A stretch of DNA of 64,000 nucleotides, from positions 9,833,001 through 9,897,000 of the forward strand of contig JAPFBL010000068.1 of the NCBI GenBank assembly GCA_026182355.1, written 5' to 3'. A model generated the notes under the pieces. That model was not told the origin of the DNA. It worked only from the letters and a program-made list of their open reading frames with translations, and ran no database searches. Source of the DNA: Hermatobates lingyangjiaoensis (taxonomy: Eukaryota > Arthropoda > Insecta > Hemiptera > Hermatobatidae). The position numbers were made by a program, and so were the translations under genes. Each line of letters begins with the position of its first letter. The first letter of the stretch is position 1. This document shows, piece by piece, positions 46,236 through 57,962 of the stretch.

Positions 46236-46559
46236 ATGCCCTTTTCCGTCATCCGAATATTATGATTTTTTTTATAAATTTCTAATTTTCTGTTGAATTT
46301 GTTTGAAAATTTATTGTTCAGTAATAACCCGTTTATTTTTAAAATAAAAAAACATTTTATGAAACCATAAAAATTATTATGATGGTCCTTCCAGTTGATG
46401 CCATTTCGGAAAAAAAATCGTCAGTTCAACATCATATAGGGTGCTTTTTTTTTGGTATGATTTCATTCTGATCCGTCAAGAGGCATGACTTTCATCCCCC
46501 TCACATGATTTCAGATTTAATCATTATTCAGACATTTTACATTTTGATAAAAGCTCAGC

Positions 46560-46985
46560 TGTTTTATAAATCTCAGAACTTTTTTGACTTATCGCATCTG
46601 TCTTTTCAAGGATAGCTCCAAACGTTTTTAGCATTTTTAGTTTACGAGAGAAAGAAATGCTTAAAAACAATTTTTACAAATAAAGTGACTTTTCCATCAT
46701 ACATAGCATAATTGTTTCCCAAAAAAACAATTGTATAGGGCAGTATACACTAACAGGCCCATTTTGGAGTAAAATATGAATTTGTCCCATAGAATATTGT
46801 GAATTTTGGCGTCCCCACAAACTTTTAAATACACACCCACCAATCCACCCAATCATTCACACACAGATATCATCAAAAAAACGTCATTAAAGGACTTTTG
46901 AAACCTCAAAACATGTAAACCCTTCAAAATTTCGATATTGAAATTTTCATGTTTACTATTTTTTACTTTTAGTAAAGTAAAATTG
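46560..46985 (+). repeat. Dispersed repeat R1, copy
   Basis: Shares GTGACTTTTCCATCATACAT, the TAACAGGCCCATTTTGGAGT block, a CACAAACTTTTAAATACACA stretch, CCCACCAATCCACCC and ACCTCAAAACATGTAAACCC with the R1 copies at 14885 and 54985. Diverged, with indels. Confidence 0.65.
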
Positions 46986-47794
46986 CGAACAAGGAAAAGT
47001 ACGATTGAACTGAAAACGAAAATATATTTGCTAAAATAGATAGGTAAAGAGATACAAATAAAAATCATAATTGTCAAATTGAAATATATATCTTCGTTTA
47101 AACAATGAAAACAGAGTTAGAAGTTTTCTCTTAACTAGGAATGTTAATATTTTTAATTTCATTATAATCTGAAAAACAAAGCATTGATCTGTAACTCGGT
47201 GAAAACGTTAGCCGCACACACTCACCACCTACGTAAACGCATTTGTTCACACACAGGTTAAAACGAAAGAAGGAATAAGGTCTTCTTGAAAACAAAAAAT
47301 ATGAAATGTTTTAAGTTTTGGAAATTATTTATATTCAGATGGATCTAATTCTAATTAATCAAAAGTAAATAGCCCCCAATAGATAACTAAGAGACTTTTA
47401 CAACCATACAAAGCAATACATCACATATTGAACATTAATAAATGACGCTACAAGACTGCTTATAATGGGTAACAATTCAATATAGGTATAAAGATAAAAC
47501 AATTTTGAAATGGGTTGCCAACCTCAAGAAGAGTTATGAACTACAGAAAGAACGCTACTATCATAAAAAATAGTGGCAATAACTTTTCCCAAAAATATAT
47601 CCTAAAAAAAGAGTATTATCTTTACTTTTAGATCTGTAAATTGTTGATTGCATTCAATTAGAATATTTCAAAAGAAAATAGTGTTCCTAGTCATAAGTAT
47701 GATCCTTATATATCGTGTATACCATACCATTAAAGGTAAGGAAATAAATTGTAAATTTGTTAGTGATTGGGAAAACATTTGTGAAGGAATTGAT

Positions 47795-48060
47795 TGGATT
47801 GGTTGGGCGGGGGCGATGATGTTTGCGGTGATATTTGGCGCTGGCTGAGATCGATAACTTATTTCTTGTCGCTCGGCCGGCTGGCTTATCCAATTACTAT
47901 CCAGGGCCCTGTTTACTCGCCACCCCCTTCTCCATGACCGCTTAACCATTTCAAATATCTTCCCGCCTTTGTCCCCTTTAATATCTGGTCGCACCTACCT
48001 CTTACTGCTTCCTTCTATTCAAAATGAAACCCACTAAACCACCTTCAAGCCCTCTTTAGT
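47795..48060. other. GC-rich island
   Basis: Contains GGTTGGGCGGGGGCGATGAT, CTCGGCCGGCTGGC and CAGGGCCCTGTTTACTCGCC with several CpGs. Minus frames of 68 and 108 codons cross it without a recognisable domain. It is similar in size and composition to the islands at 9886, 16515 and 25275. Candidate regulatory element. Confidence 0.25.
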
Positions 48061-50705
48061 CAATTCTAGTCTCCAGGTAAACTGAAATGATATCATTAAT
48101 TTTATTTAAAATGTATTATCTAATTTTTCTTTTTAAAAGTCAAATAAAGAATTTTCAATAATGAAAAGAGAAGTCTATCTCATTGTCTCTTAATGTTTCA
48201 ACATACTATTTCAATGTTCATCATAATATGTATAAAGAAGTCATAATAATGACAATTGTTTTGCTAAAAATTAGAGAATGTTACTTCACTCATCTATCGT
48301 GTATGTCACTTAGTTTATTTTCAAAACATGTTTTGTTCATTTTGATCGATTTTCCACTTTTTGAAAGAAATATATTTATAACCAAGATTTCACAGTAAAA
48401 ACTTCTTAGAAATTAACGTCCAAAACGATAGTAAGCAATTCATAAATGGGACAAATATCTTTCAACCAAACTAACTGGACTTTGATAGTCCCATACGTAC
48501 TCCTACCGATAGCAAGGTAGTACGACAAAACAGAAACTTTAGAGAAAAATCGTGAATGCAGAAGCCACAGCGCTACTCAATAATACATGACTGGAAGTCG
48601 ATTTCCTGCCAGTTTACACAAATATTTTATCTGCCGCCCCCCCAATAATTATGATCCTAGTATAATATTAACCCTGTAAGGTGTCGGGTACATAACTGAA
48701 ATTTGTATCAAATGAGAAATGAAATATATTATTCGTCTCTGGAACAGCACTTGTGAAAGGTGATAAGAGTTGGAGTTGGAAACAAGCAGGAACACATCAA
48801 GTACTGCTTTATTACTATATTTACTTATTCGTGCTGACTCTATATTTATAATTTCACTTCGCTAATTGATTGCAACATATTATTAGAAATCGTTCTGAAC
48901 TGGTTCATATCTAAAAACCATGTAATCTTAAGTAGTTAGAGGTTATATTAATAACGTCGATAACTGGCTGTGAAAGGAAACATATTTTCACCATTGTTCA
49001 ATCAGTATTGATCAAGTGATAAAATCAACCTTGATATAAATGCTTCTGGCATTATATAAAAGAAACAAAAACATGATTACTATGATGCTTTGGAAACAAT
49101 GTTGTTTACTTGTAAGGATACAATTAAAATAAGAAGACAGATTTGTCTACAGACTGAAAGCCATCTCTTCCATCGCTTTCATTTTAGAACTTCTTTTTAA
49201 CACTGAGACCTGAGACTGCAGGTCTTTTTGCCCAATTATACCAAGATATTATTATATTTCAACCAGAGGAAAAACGAAAAACATTCTAACTAATGCGTTG
49301 ACAGTTTCGTATATTTATCCTACCCTCATTATTTAAAGTTGTCAATTATTTCACACCAACATCAATCATCCAAATTTTTTAAATACAATTTCTCATATTT
49401 GTTAATGGCGAAATGACAGACTTCACAGTTTTATCTGAGTCAACATGAACTAAGTCGAGAGTATACCATTAGCGTGACTGACGAAAGCAAGTCGTTTTCG
49501 TTGAATGATCTTAGTACCTGTAAGTTAAAGTTGGCTAATTTAAAATTTTCGTCTTAAAACTCATGTCAAGTTCTATAAATACTAAATTAAGGAGAAAGGA
49601 GGATAAATTTTATGATGCGATTATTGAAGTGGACGTATTCATTATTGAAGTGGAAGTATTGTTAGAAGTTAGTGGGTGTCGTCAACGTGCAATGGTCGGA
49701 GAGCCAATGTCAAGTGTAATAATAAAGTAAAGGATGTTGATCGATTTATATCATCTAATAGAAGGAAATAATAATAATGATAATAATAATGCAAGGATAG
49801 TGGGTTCTGAAATAAGGAAAAATAGCATGGCGTCCCATCTCTCATTTTGATCACTAGAACTAATAGCGACGTAATTAATCAGTAAAAGAAGATGGAGGGT
49901 TTTGAGAAAAGGAGAGGCTTTTAATTTTTCATAGAAAGCGAAATGTATCCTTACAAAAGGAAGTCTGATTTTAAACAAGAGTATGTAGAATAGTGTCAAC
50001 GTTGGGTGACTCCACCACAGATAAATACTATGGGTCTGCCTGGAGGAGGACATATCGGCATCTTTAAAGCTTTATAAAGTTTTGAGACAAGATAAAAAAT
50101 GAGACAACGAGTACAATTACAAATAAGTAGAAAGATATCTTTTCTGGAGAGTCCCTCACGTGGGAATAGTTGTACAGAACTTCGAGCACCTCTAAACTAT
50201 AGTTAATAGTAGGATCCAAGGACAAAAAAAGGTAAATGGTCCGGTCAAGTAGTTGTCTTATTACCTCTCTGTGTTAGTCACGATTAATGAATATAACTGT
50301 TGAGCCTTTGCCAAATACCGTACTTAAAAGGTTTTAGTGTGTGGACAAGAATGTGATGGCTCTTCTTTCGAAAGGTTTAATGATCTCGGGTAAAGTTATC
50401 GATTTAAGGAAATTATGGTTGAAAGTTTTACTCACAGAGGAATGTTTTGTAATGTTGAAAAGAGATCAAAAGGGAGAGGTGAAGAGGTTCATTAGAGGAG
50501 GAAGTCTTGAACTTACTTAATTATAAAGAATATACTTCATCATCATAGCTCTCACGTCCCATATTGAGAAAAAATGGTGTATTATATACTCGGAATTACG
50601 TAAACGTCGGCAACGAGTGTTTAATTTTTGAAGTTAGAAAATTAACCGAATCCCAATTACATAATATACTTATTCTATTAAAAGGTTGATACATTATTAA
50701 ATTTG
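48061..50705. other. AT-rich desert, partly purine-rich on the plus strand
   Basis: About 49600-50500 shows G/A excess on the plus strand (GGAGAAAGGAGGATAAATTT, AGGGAGAGGTGAAGAGG). A 100-codon minus frame (49751-50053) reflects this skew and shows no domain. No gene is supported. Confidence 0.35.
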
Positions 50706-50732
50706 TTATATATATAAAAATATATATATATT
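50706..50732. repeat. (TA)n-rich tract
   Basis: TA-rich run with an AAAAA interruption next to a family C fragment. Confidence 0.8.
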
Positions 50733-50779
50733 GATAAAAGTATCAACCGAGAAGTACAAACAAAATAAAAGTTTATCAG

Positions 50780-51000
50780 GATTTGTTCAGTTCTTCAGGT
50801 TGAAATTAAACTCTCATAGCCAACGTTTTGGATTTTGATAAATTGTATCAATATTTATATATTTAGGACAATAGCCATGGTTTCTATGAGGAAATAAGAA
50901 GAACATATGGATTTGATAGAAGCCTGTGAAAAAGGTTTTAAATAAAAACGGAAAAGTTGGTAATGAGAGTTTAATTCCAACCTGAAAAACTGACCGGGTC
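50780..51000. mobile_element. Fold-back PLE-terminus-like element, family C (degraded)
   Basis: CAGGTTGAAATTAAACTCTC and AGCCAACGTTTTGG at the left are mirrored by GTTGGTAATGAGAGTTTAAT and CCAACCTG at the right. The right arm has CCTGTGAAAAAGG, TTTTAAATAAAA and CGGAAAAGTTGG, matching the family at 60579-60972. The core boxes are mutated. Confidence 0.6.
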
Positions 51001-51051
51001 CCAGTGTTGCTAGATTATGCAGCTCCTCATGCTGGCTATGGACTACTCCCT

Positions 51052-51071
51052 TATATATATATATATATATA
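51052..51071. repeat. (TA)n microsatellite
   Basis: 20 bp of pure TA between two family C fragments. Confidence 0.9.
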
Positions 51072-51171
51072 ATATGAAATTAAACACCGCAATAAAACAA
51101 ATAATATTACATATTTACATATATTACAATATTACATATTTCTATCAAGAGTCATTGTTGATTATTAATCC

Positions 51172-51195
<24 letters not shown>
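51172..51195. repeat. (TA)n microsatellite
   Basis: 24 bp of pure TA. Confidence 0.9.
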
Positions 51196-51204
<9 letters not shown>

Positions 51205-51220
51205 AAATTAAAATTTATCT

Positions 51221-51297
51221 AGACTCGATCAGGTTCAAATTAAACTCTCATTGCACAACGTTCAGTTTTTATTTGAAACGTTTTTCATAGGCCTACA
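51221..51297 (-). repeat. Family C PLE-terminus-like fragment
   Basis: The complement contains GTAGGCCTATGAAAAACG, AATAAAAACTGAACGTTG and AATGAGAGTTTAATTTGAAC, matching 60868-60925. Confidence 0.65.
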
Positions 51298-51408
51298 AAA
51301 CAGAGAAAATATAAGAAATAATTCAATCATTCAAAAATGAAAGATACATAAAAAGTGCAATTAGTTACAAATAAGAAATTACAATAGAAATTTTGATAAT
51401 AAGTTAGT

Positions 51409-51563
51409 GAAAAACTTACAGAACTATAAAATTTTTGAAACAGTAAGTATTACATTCAAGTTTATTTTACAATGAAAATCCACAGACTATTTTTCTTTGT
51501 AAAATAATCTTGAATGTAAAACTTAGTTTTCTGCTTCAAAAATGATATAGTTCTGTAAGTTTT

Positions 51564-51564
<1 letters not shown>
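51409..51564. repeat. Inverted repeat (about 72-bp arms)
   Basis: AAACTTACAGAACTATA through ATTCAAGTTTATTTTACAA is mirrored by TTGTAAAATAATCTTGAAT through TATAGTTCTGTAAGTTTTC, with the centre at 51481-51491. A (TA)n tract abuts its right end. Family unknown. Confidence 0.8.

Positions 51565-51565
<1 letters not shown>

Positions 51566-51594
<29 letters not shown>
51566..51594. repeat. (TA)n microsatellite
   Basis: 29 bp of pure TA at the right edge of the preceding inverted repeat. Confidence 0.9.
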
Positions 51595-51596
<2 letters not shown>

Positions 51597-51599
51597 TTA

Positions 51600-51720
51600 A
51601 TGAACAGAAAAATGAACCAAAATGGTTAACAAAAGTTTATAAAGTTATGGCTTCAAATATATGGCCACACCATCACCAGGGAAAGAAAATAGGCCATACC
51701 CAAAGCGTTAGGGGAAGGAT
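51600..51720 (-). repeat. PLE-terminus-like fragment, family D (weak)
   Basis: The minus strand has CCTGGTGATGG, GGCC, ATATATTTGAA and GCCATAAC: a CTGNTGA-like box, a GGC/GCC hairpin and a degraded GAAAC box. It lies between two TA-rich tracts like the other families. Assignment is tentative. Confidence 0.25.
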
Positions 51721-51759
51721 AGGTTGATATTACATATATATATTACTATATAAGCCGCG

Positions 51760-54700
51760 GTAAAAAATCTGAAATAGCACTAAAACAATTTTGTCAGATA
51801 AATATTTCAAGGACACAAGTTGGGAGTATGAATTAGGGAAAAAGAGGACATGTTGTTTGGAATGGTGATTTGAGAAAAAAAGAGGTATTTTAAAAGGATT
51901 AAAAGTCAAAGACAAGGAGGGTAAATATTCTCCTCGATCCTTGTATTTTACGTTCTCCCACCCCTTCCATCCCAATCCCCAAGTCCACTCACTCCTTAAT
52001 AGATTCAATGAACTTATGACTCTGACGTTAACATTCACTTTGCCAATGGTCTTAGACTCATTTCAAAATCTTCTACTGTAGTTTACATCTCCTGTTTCAT
52101 TTCATACCCAAATATAAATAAGTCTAAGATTTTATTTGTTCATAAAATAATGTTTGGTGAGTGTTTTTACTTTTACTTGATAATGGAGACACTTAAAGTA
52201 TTTTGTTTGTTTTTTTTTCTTTAAACCAATTCGATATCTGGAATGTAGATCGTAGGTGAGCCAGCATTAGGTGGATTTCTACCTAAATCCAGACGACGGA
52301 GACTTTGAGATCTCAGGCTGCACCACATAACTGGCCGTGTTTATATTGATCTCATCTTTTCCTTACCAAACCACATCCAACTATTGATTCAGTATTATGT
52401 GATGAACTGTCCGTGTTTTTTTTTTAATATCACTGCAATATTAAATCTTAAAGTTGATTTTAAGAATGATTTCACTTATTCTTAAAAAATAATTTATTAA
52501 CTAATTCATCAACAATTGACTAACCAGTTTGTAATATTTAACTGATTTCAGTAATAGAAATCTTTAATCCAACAAACGGCAAGTGAAAAGTAAAGAAATA
52601 GTCAAATGGTTTGTAAACATCAACATTTCAAAAGTGTAGTAATAGTGACTCCAAATATTAAAGTCAGTTCTTCCGAATATCTTTTTATCAGTGAGATTTC
52701 TAAGTTTTAAAAGCAATTTTCCCAAATTTCAAGCCCAACTTACTTAGACGCGAAGTTGAACAATTATAGAGTTATGCATTTGTCTTGAAATTATTCATTG
52801 AGGCTGATGATTAATGCTTGCTAAACACTGAGTACAAACGCCAGACTTCCTCTAACTGCAAAAACCGTTTCTTAAGAAGTTCATGAAAAAGTGTTTATAG
52901 AGGACACCAAGTAAAAATATTGGTCTTACAATTTTCATTGAGCATAACTTTTAACAAAAGTTGAAAAAATAAAAAAAAATTGACCGAATTTTGAAAGACT
53001 TATATAAAGTGTTTAAAAATTCAGTAAATAAGTAATTTATGAAAAGATTGGCAATATAAATAAACATATATTGCTGTTATTGCAATATAAAATTTGTCTA
53101 AAATATTTGTTTTGTTCCATCATTACATAAAATAAATATTAACTTTGTTACGTTACAATGTATTGATTGTATGAAACTCAACTCCACTCAATGTTTGAAG
53201 AACTACAATGTTAACTATTCTTGTCGAGTTCGAGCTTCCATCTCAGTATCAAAGTTCTAACAAGCATGCTAGAACATCTCAAAGTTTCTCACTTGGGCCA
53301 TGAGTATTAATAACATCCATCCTCCAAAATTTTGTTTACCCAGCAGAGTTCAAGTTATTCCAATCTCCTAGATATTGAGCTTTGAACTAGTAATTTCCTG
53401 TGAATGAATAAGTTTGATTACTTCTTTGTTATTATAATTATTGTCAATAATCTTCAAGGTCTATACCTTAAAAACAAACAAAAGTTTTAAGTTTTTAATT
53501 TACATTATTTATTATTATTAAATAAATAATAATATGCCTTTTTATTAAAATGTAAAATTTACGTAATGTAAAATGTAAAACTGAATTTCGTTTTCAAATG
53601 TTAAGCTTCAACTATAACCATTAAGAATATAAAAAAAAGTTTTTATTTTCATGTTATGGAATCATCTAGCTTAGTAAATGATTTTTTTTTTTAAAAAAAT
53701 TTGATGTGACCTCCAATACACTGGATTGAATCATTGATTTCTAGAAACTAAATACTGAGTACTTTTTGTAGATATTAGACGAATTTCGTTTCTGCGAAGG
53801 TATAAATTTAAACACATATCACTCCAACAAAAACACCAGTGTGCTCTGGAAGTTGGACCAACTTTGAAAAAAATTGATCAGAAATGAAAGCAAGCCTACA
53901 ATACAAAATGATAGAAGTGCTCCACAATGTTACATCTTTTATTTTTAGCACCACTACGGTTTGAAATAAAAATGTTAATCGCTTCTGAGATTATTGTTAT
54001 TTATGTAAATAACCAGTAATTATATCACCAAAAATAATTGCTTCAAATAATTTTATAATTAATTAGATTACGTACTTTAGCTATTATTACATTTAATAAA
54101 AATATTATTTTATTAATGTTATTATTTTTCATTAATTAAATAATTTAATGAAGTAACAACGTTGGTTACAAAGGCCTATACTAAATAAGGTAAGATTGCC
54201 TAAAAATAAGTGACTGTAGGTATAGCATTTTCTTTATAAGATTCACTCATTTCTATTTTTATCGTGATACATAAATATGTCACGTGATATCGTGAATGTA
54301 TCGTGTTTTCAAACTGAATACTTTGTAACTGAAAAAGTAGATTTAAACACCTTTTGCAGTCACTTATAGTTACCAAACTCAGGATGCAGGTGTGCAAGTA
54401 TGTGATCTTGCGAGCACAATCCTGAGAGGCACCTACGTGTAGTTATTGCAAATATTCATTCGTCAAATATTTACTCTGTCTAGCTACTATTTCATATTAC
54501 CGAATAAACAATATCAAATACAATGATATGGATAACCTAAATTTGTCCATCATGCTTCTTAACATCAATTTTATTTCAGTGGATTCACTTAAAAAATTTC
54601 GAAGTTAATATAAACAAACTAAATAAATATCAATAAATTCGACAACTATTGCAAGTGATCCGTTAGACTAGTATAATCAATCAGTTTTCATAGCTTATTG

Positions 54701-54984
54701 CTCTTTGCGTAATTGAAATTACATGCATTTTTTTTTGTTAATTTTTGTTCAATTTTTTGGAAAATTTTCATGGTTTTTAATGAGTCGTTTAACGTGAAAA
54801 AATCATTTTTGAAAATAGAATATGTACTCTAACAGCCCATTCGTTAATTTAATTTGGAAAAAAATTATCTCAACTCATTTTCCACATATGTTCTATTTCT
54901 AGGTGTTGTTGATTTTGATCAGTCAAACGGTTTGGCTTGTATTGCTCTCACAAGCTTTAGATTGAATCATAATTCAGAATTGTT
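51760..54984. other. AT-rich desert
   Basis: No gene recognised. Slightly GC-richer pieces lie at 51905-52060 and 52240-52370; the latter has a small hairpin GGATTT/AAATCC near 52272-52289. Confidence 0.35.
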
Positions 54985-55400
54985 ACAATTTATTGACAAA
55001 AAAACATGTCTGTTGTTTTAAAATCTGAGGTTATTTTTCACTTATTGGTTTTGTAGCCATAAAAATAATTCTAAAATTTCAAAACTTAAGAATAATTAGT
55101 TTATGAGAAAAAAATGTCTAAGAACAGGCTTTTGGCAAAAAAAAGTAATTTTCCCATCATCAATAATTGCTCCGAAACAATAGGGCTATCTACTCTATGA
55201 GGCTCATTTTTGTGTAAAATATCAAATTGATCCATCAAAGATTCTGGACCGTAGCGTGGCCATAAACTTTGGATACATACTCACCCGCCCATCATCATAG
55301 AAAAACTTGATAAAACGACTTCTGGAACCTCAAAACATGTAATTCCTTCAAAATATCGAGATTGATTTTTTTTTACGATCACTATACTTTACATATAGTA
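54985..55400 (+). repeat. Dispersed repeat R1, long copy
   Basis: Best partner of 14885-15295: TGTTGTTTTAAAATCTGAGG, CCCATCATCAATAATTGCTC, CTATGAGGCTCATTTTTGTG, TTGATCCATCAAAGATTCTG, CGTGGCCATAAACTTTGG, ACTCACCCGCCCATC and ACCTCAAAACATGTAATTCC. Confidence 0.8.
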
Positions 55401-57852
55401 AAATAAAAAATAATTCACTAATATTATGAAAATATTAGAGTACTAACAACATCTGACGTAAGTACAATGAATGTCTAAAACTTCTCTCCAAATTTCATTA
55501 ATTTAACAGCAGACTTATATGAATTAAAAACTCAACATTAAGTTTGACATTGTAAGTAAATTAATTACACTGCAATGTAATTTTCTATTTGAAAGTAAAA
55601 CGTTTTATAAAAATATAAAAACACCTTAATGTTTGAATAAACAATAATCTTCTTTAAAGTTTTAGATTTTAAGGAAATATTTATCTCGTTAAATTACTCA
55701 AGACAAAAGAATTGTGGCACAAAGGGAAACGTAGAAGAAACAATGAAGGAAGGTTTATCGAGTCGTTAAAAAAGTTATTAAATAAAAAAATTATTCAATC
55801 TTGGTTTGACCTTTTTTAATTTAATTTTAAGTTTTTTTTAGTTACATTGAAATATCAATGGAGTTATCTAGTGAGAAACTTAATTTATTACAGCTGCTTG
55901 AATTTAATAAAATTTAAAATATATATTTAACGAGTTTTGCTTAAGATGAACAATAATTACTACTGATAAGAATAATTTAATCTGAAAGAATAATTTAAGA
56001 GTGTGTAAAAACTTCAGGTTCAACTCACCTTATGGAAAAGCTCATAATATATTATTTCAAAATGAAAATTATTGGCTTAACTTGTGATAAAATGTATAGG
56101 CAATATGGAATATATAGTCAAATACAGATAAATGCTTGAGTAGACATCATATTGAGAACTATATCACTTGTGATATATTAATCATGAATCCATAATTATG
56201 TAACCTGACAAATTACGGATAACTATTGTTCTATCAAATCTAGTTTGCTGAATGTCAATTGACCATGATCTAAAGATCATTAGTCATGCGATTGAATTCT
56301 AGATGTAGTATTATATACCCTGCTTTCAGCAATGCTACATTATTTTATCACTGAATTAATTAAACCCATCGAAATCGATTACTATTAAAACAAAAAACTT
56401 CAACTGTCACAACAAATAGACTAAGTCCTGTATTAGTTGACAGAGTTGGTACAGAAGTTAAATGAAAGATGTTATTTCAAAGAAATTTAATTCATTCTGT
56501 TTAATAAACTTTTAAATATGGACCATTTTTTACGTGCATTTATTGATTTTTCATTATGAGAGACTTATTTCAATCTGGCGATTCGTGGATTTCAGTGGAG
56601 CCTGTTAATTTTGAGCCTTCTCACTTTTAAAGGTGAGGGATTGTCTAAGTAAACCAAATGTTTTAGACTACAACGGGACAAGCAACAAACCCGCCCTTCC
56701 ATCATTATTTAAGGAGGAAACTTCTGACTGCATTAAGTATGTATTATAATAATGAAGCCATCCCAATTTTATTATACTCTGCATAAATTAAGTCTACTCC
56801 ATACCACTATTAGGTAGAATAAGTAAGTTTTAATCGAACTAGAAAAAAAAATCAACAACTTGATTTGTACTTAAATGCTTCCTCATTTATTTTATATTGT
56901 GTCGAAGAATTTCCTTGCCCTGTGATATAGCAGCAACTTTACAAACTATTCTTATTCCCCACTACCTAACCTTTCGAATTCAGAAGTATTCAACCATCAA
57001 TAAATGCTTGTGATGCCCAAGACCGTTATAACATAAAATTATAAATATGAAATTACTACTACCATGAAATTTAGTTTACGCCATTCATAATTGGAATTGG
57101 TTTGAAATTAAAGGCATATACTTATCAGCTTTGATATAGTAAGCTTTATCTGTTCTCAATTAATTTAATAAAACATTTCGATACAGTCACTTGAGGTGAC
57201 AGTTCTTTTAGAAAAAATATATGTATGCGTTATTTTTCTCTCAGAAATAAAATTATTTCCACTAAATAAGTTACAAGAATATCATATACTCTTATAATAC
57301 ATCCTTTTATTGGACTAGCCATAACTTACGAAAGCTAATTACAAATTAGCACGGCCTCTAAAAATATATTAAATCATTAAGAAAAAGTCTTTCAACAAGA
57401 ACAGAAAGAATAAGAGTGCTTATAAATAAGTCGTGCCAAATCAAAGCGTCCAACGGTCCCAAATTCTCTTCCAACTGTCTATATATATAATATATATAAG
57501 TTTAGTAACTGCGATAACGGTCTCTTTAATTCCGGTCTATTTTTTAATTATGTACAATTAATGAAAAAATCGTACACTTCTTAGTAATGAAAAAGACTTG
57601 GTAAATAAATAATGACTTAATAATATCGAAAAGTAAATTATTTATACAATATATATCTATAAATAGTAAACAATCTAACTTTTGTAACATGAAACCACAA
57701 ACTGTAACAACGCTAATGCTACTCAAGTTTACTTTTACAAATAAATGAAATCAAATATTGTAATTATATCTCTTTCCTTTCATATTTAGAATAAAACTGA
57801 GAAAAATTAACCTTTTACATCGTTGATGACATGCAGCTGAGATTTGGTGGTC
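55401..57852. other. AT-rich desert
   Basis: No genes recognised. A perfect ATGATC/GATCAT hairpin lies near 56264-56279. Confidence 0.4.
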
Positions 57853-57962
57853 AACGAAGTCTTATTAAGTAATATACAGATAGACTATATTAGTAAGATA
57901 GGCTGTTAACGAAGTCTTATTAAGTAATATACAGATAGGCTATATTAGTAAGATAGGCTGTT
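57853..57962 (+). repeat. 55-bp tandem duplication, 2 units
   Basis: Units 57853-57907 and 57908-57962, beginning AACGAAGTCTTATTAAG and ending AAGATAGGCTGTT, differ at one base (AGACTATA versus AGGCTATA). Such near identity means a recent local duplication. Confidence 0.95.

Noticed and set aside
47668..47994. 108-codon minus-strand frame across a GC-rich island
   Set aside because: Its length follows from the lower stop density in GC-richer DNA. The sequence shows no domain.
49751..50053. 100-codon minus-strand frame
   Set aside because: The Leu/Ser-rich content results from the purine skew of the plus strand.
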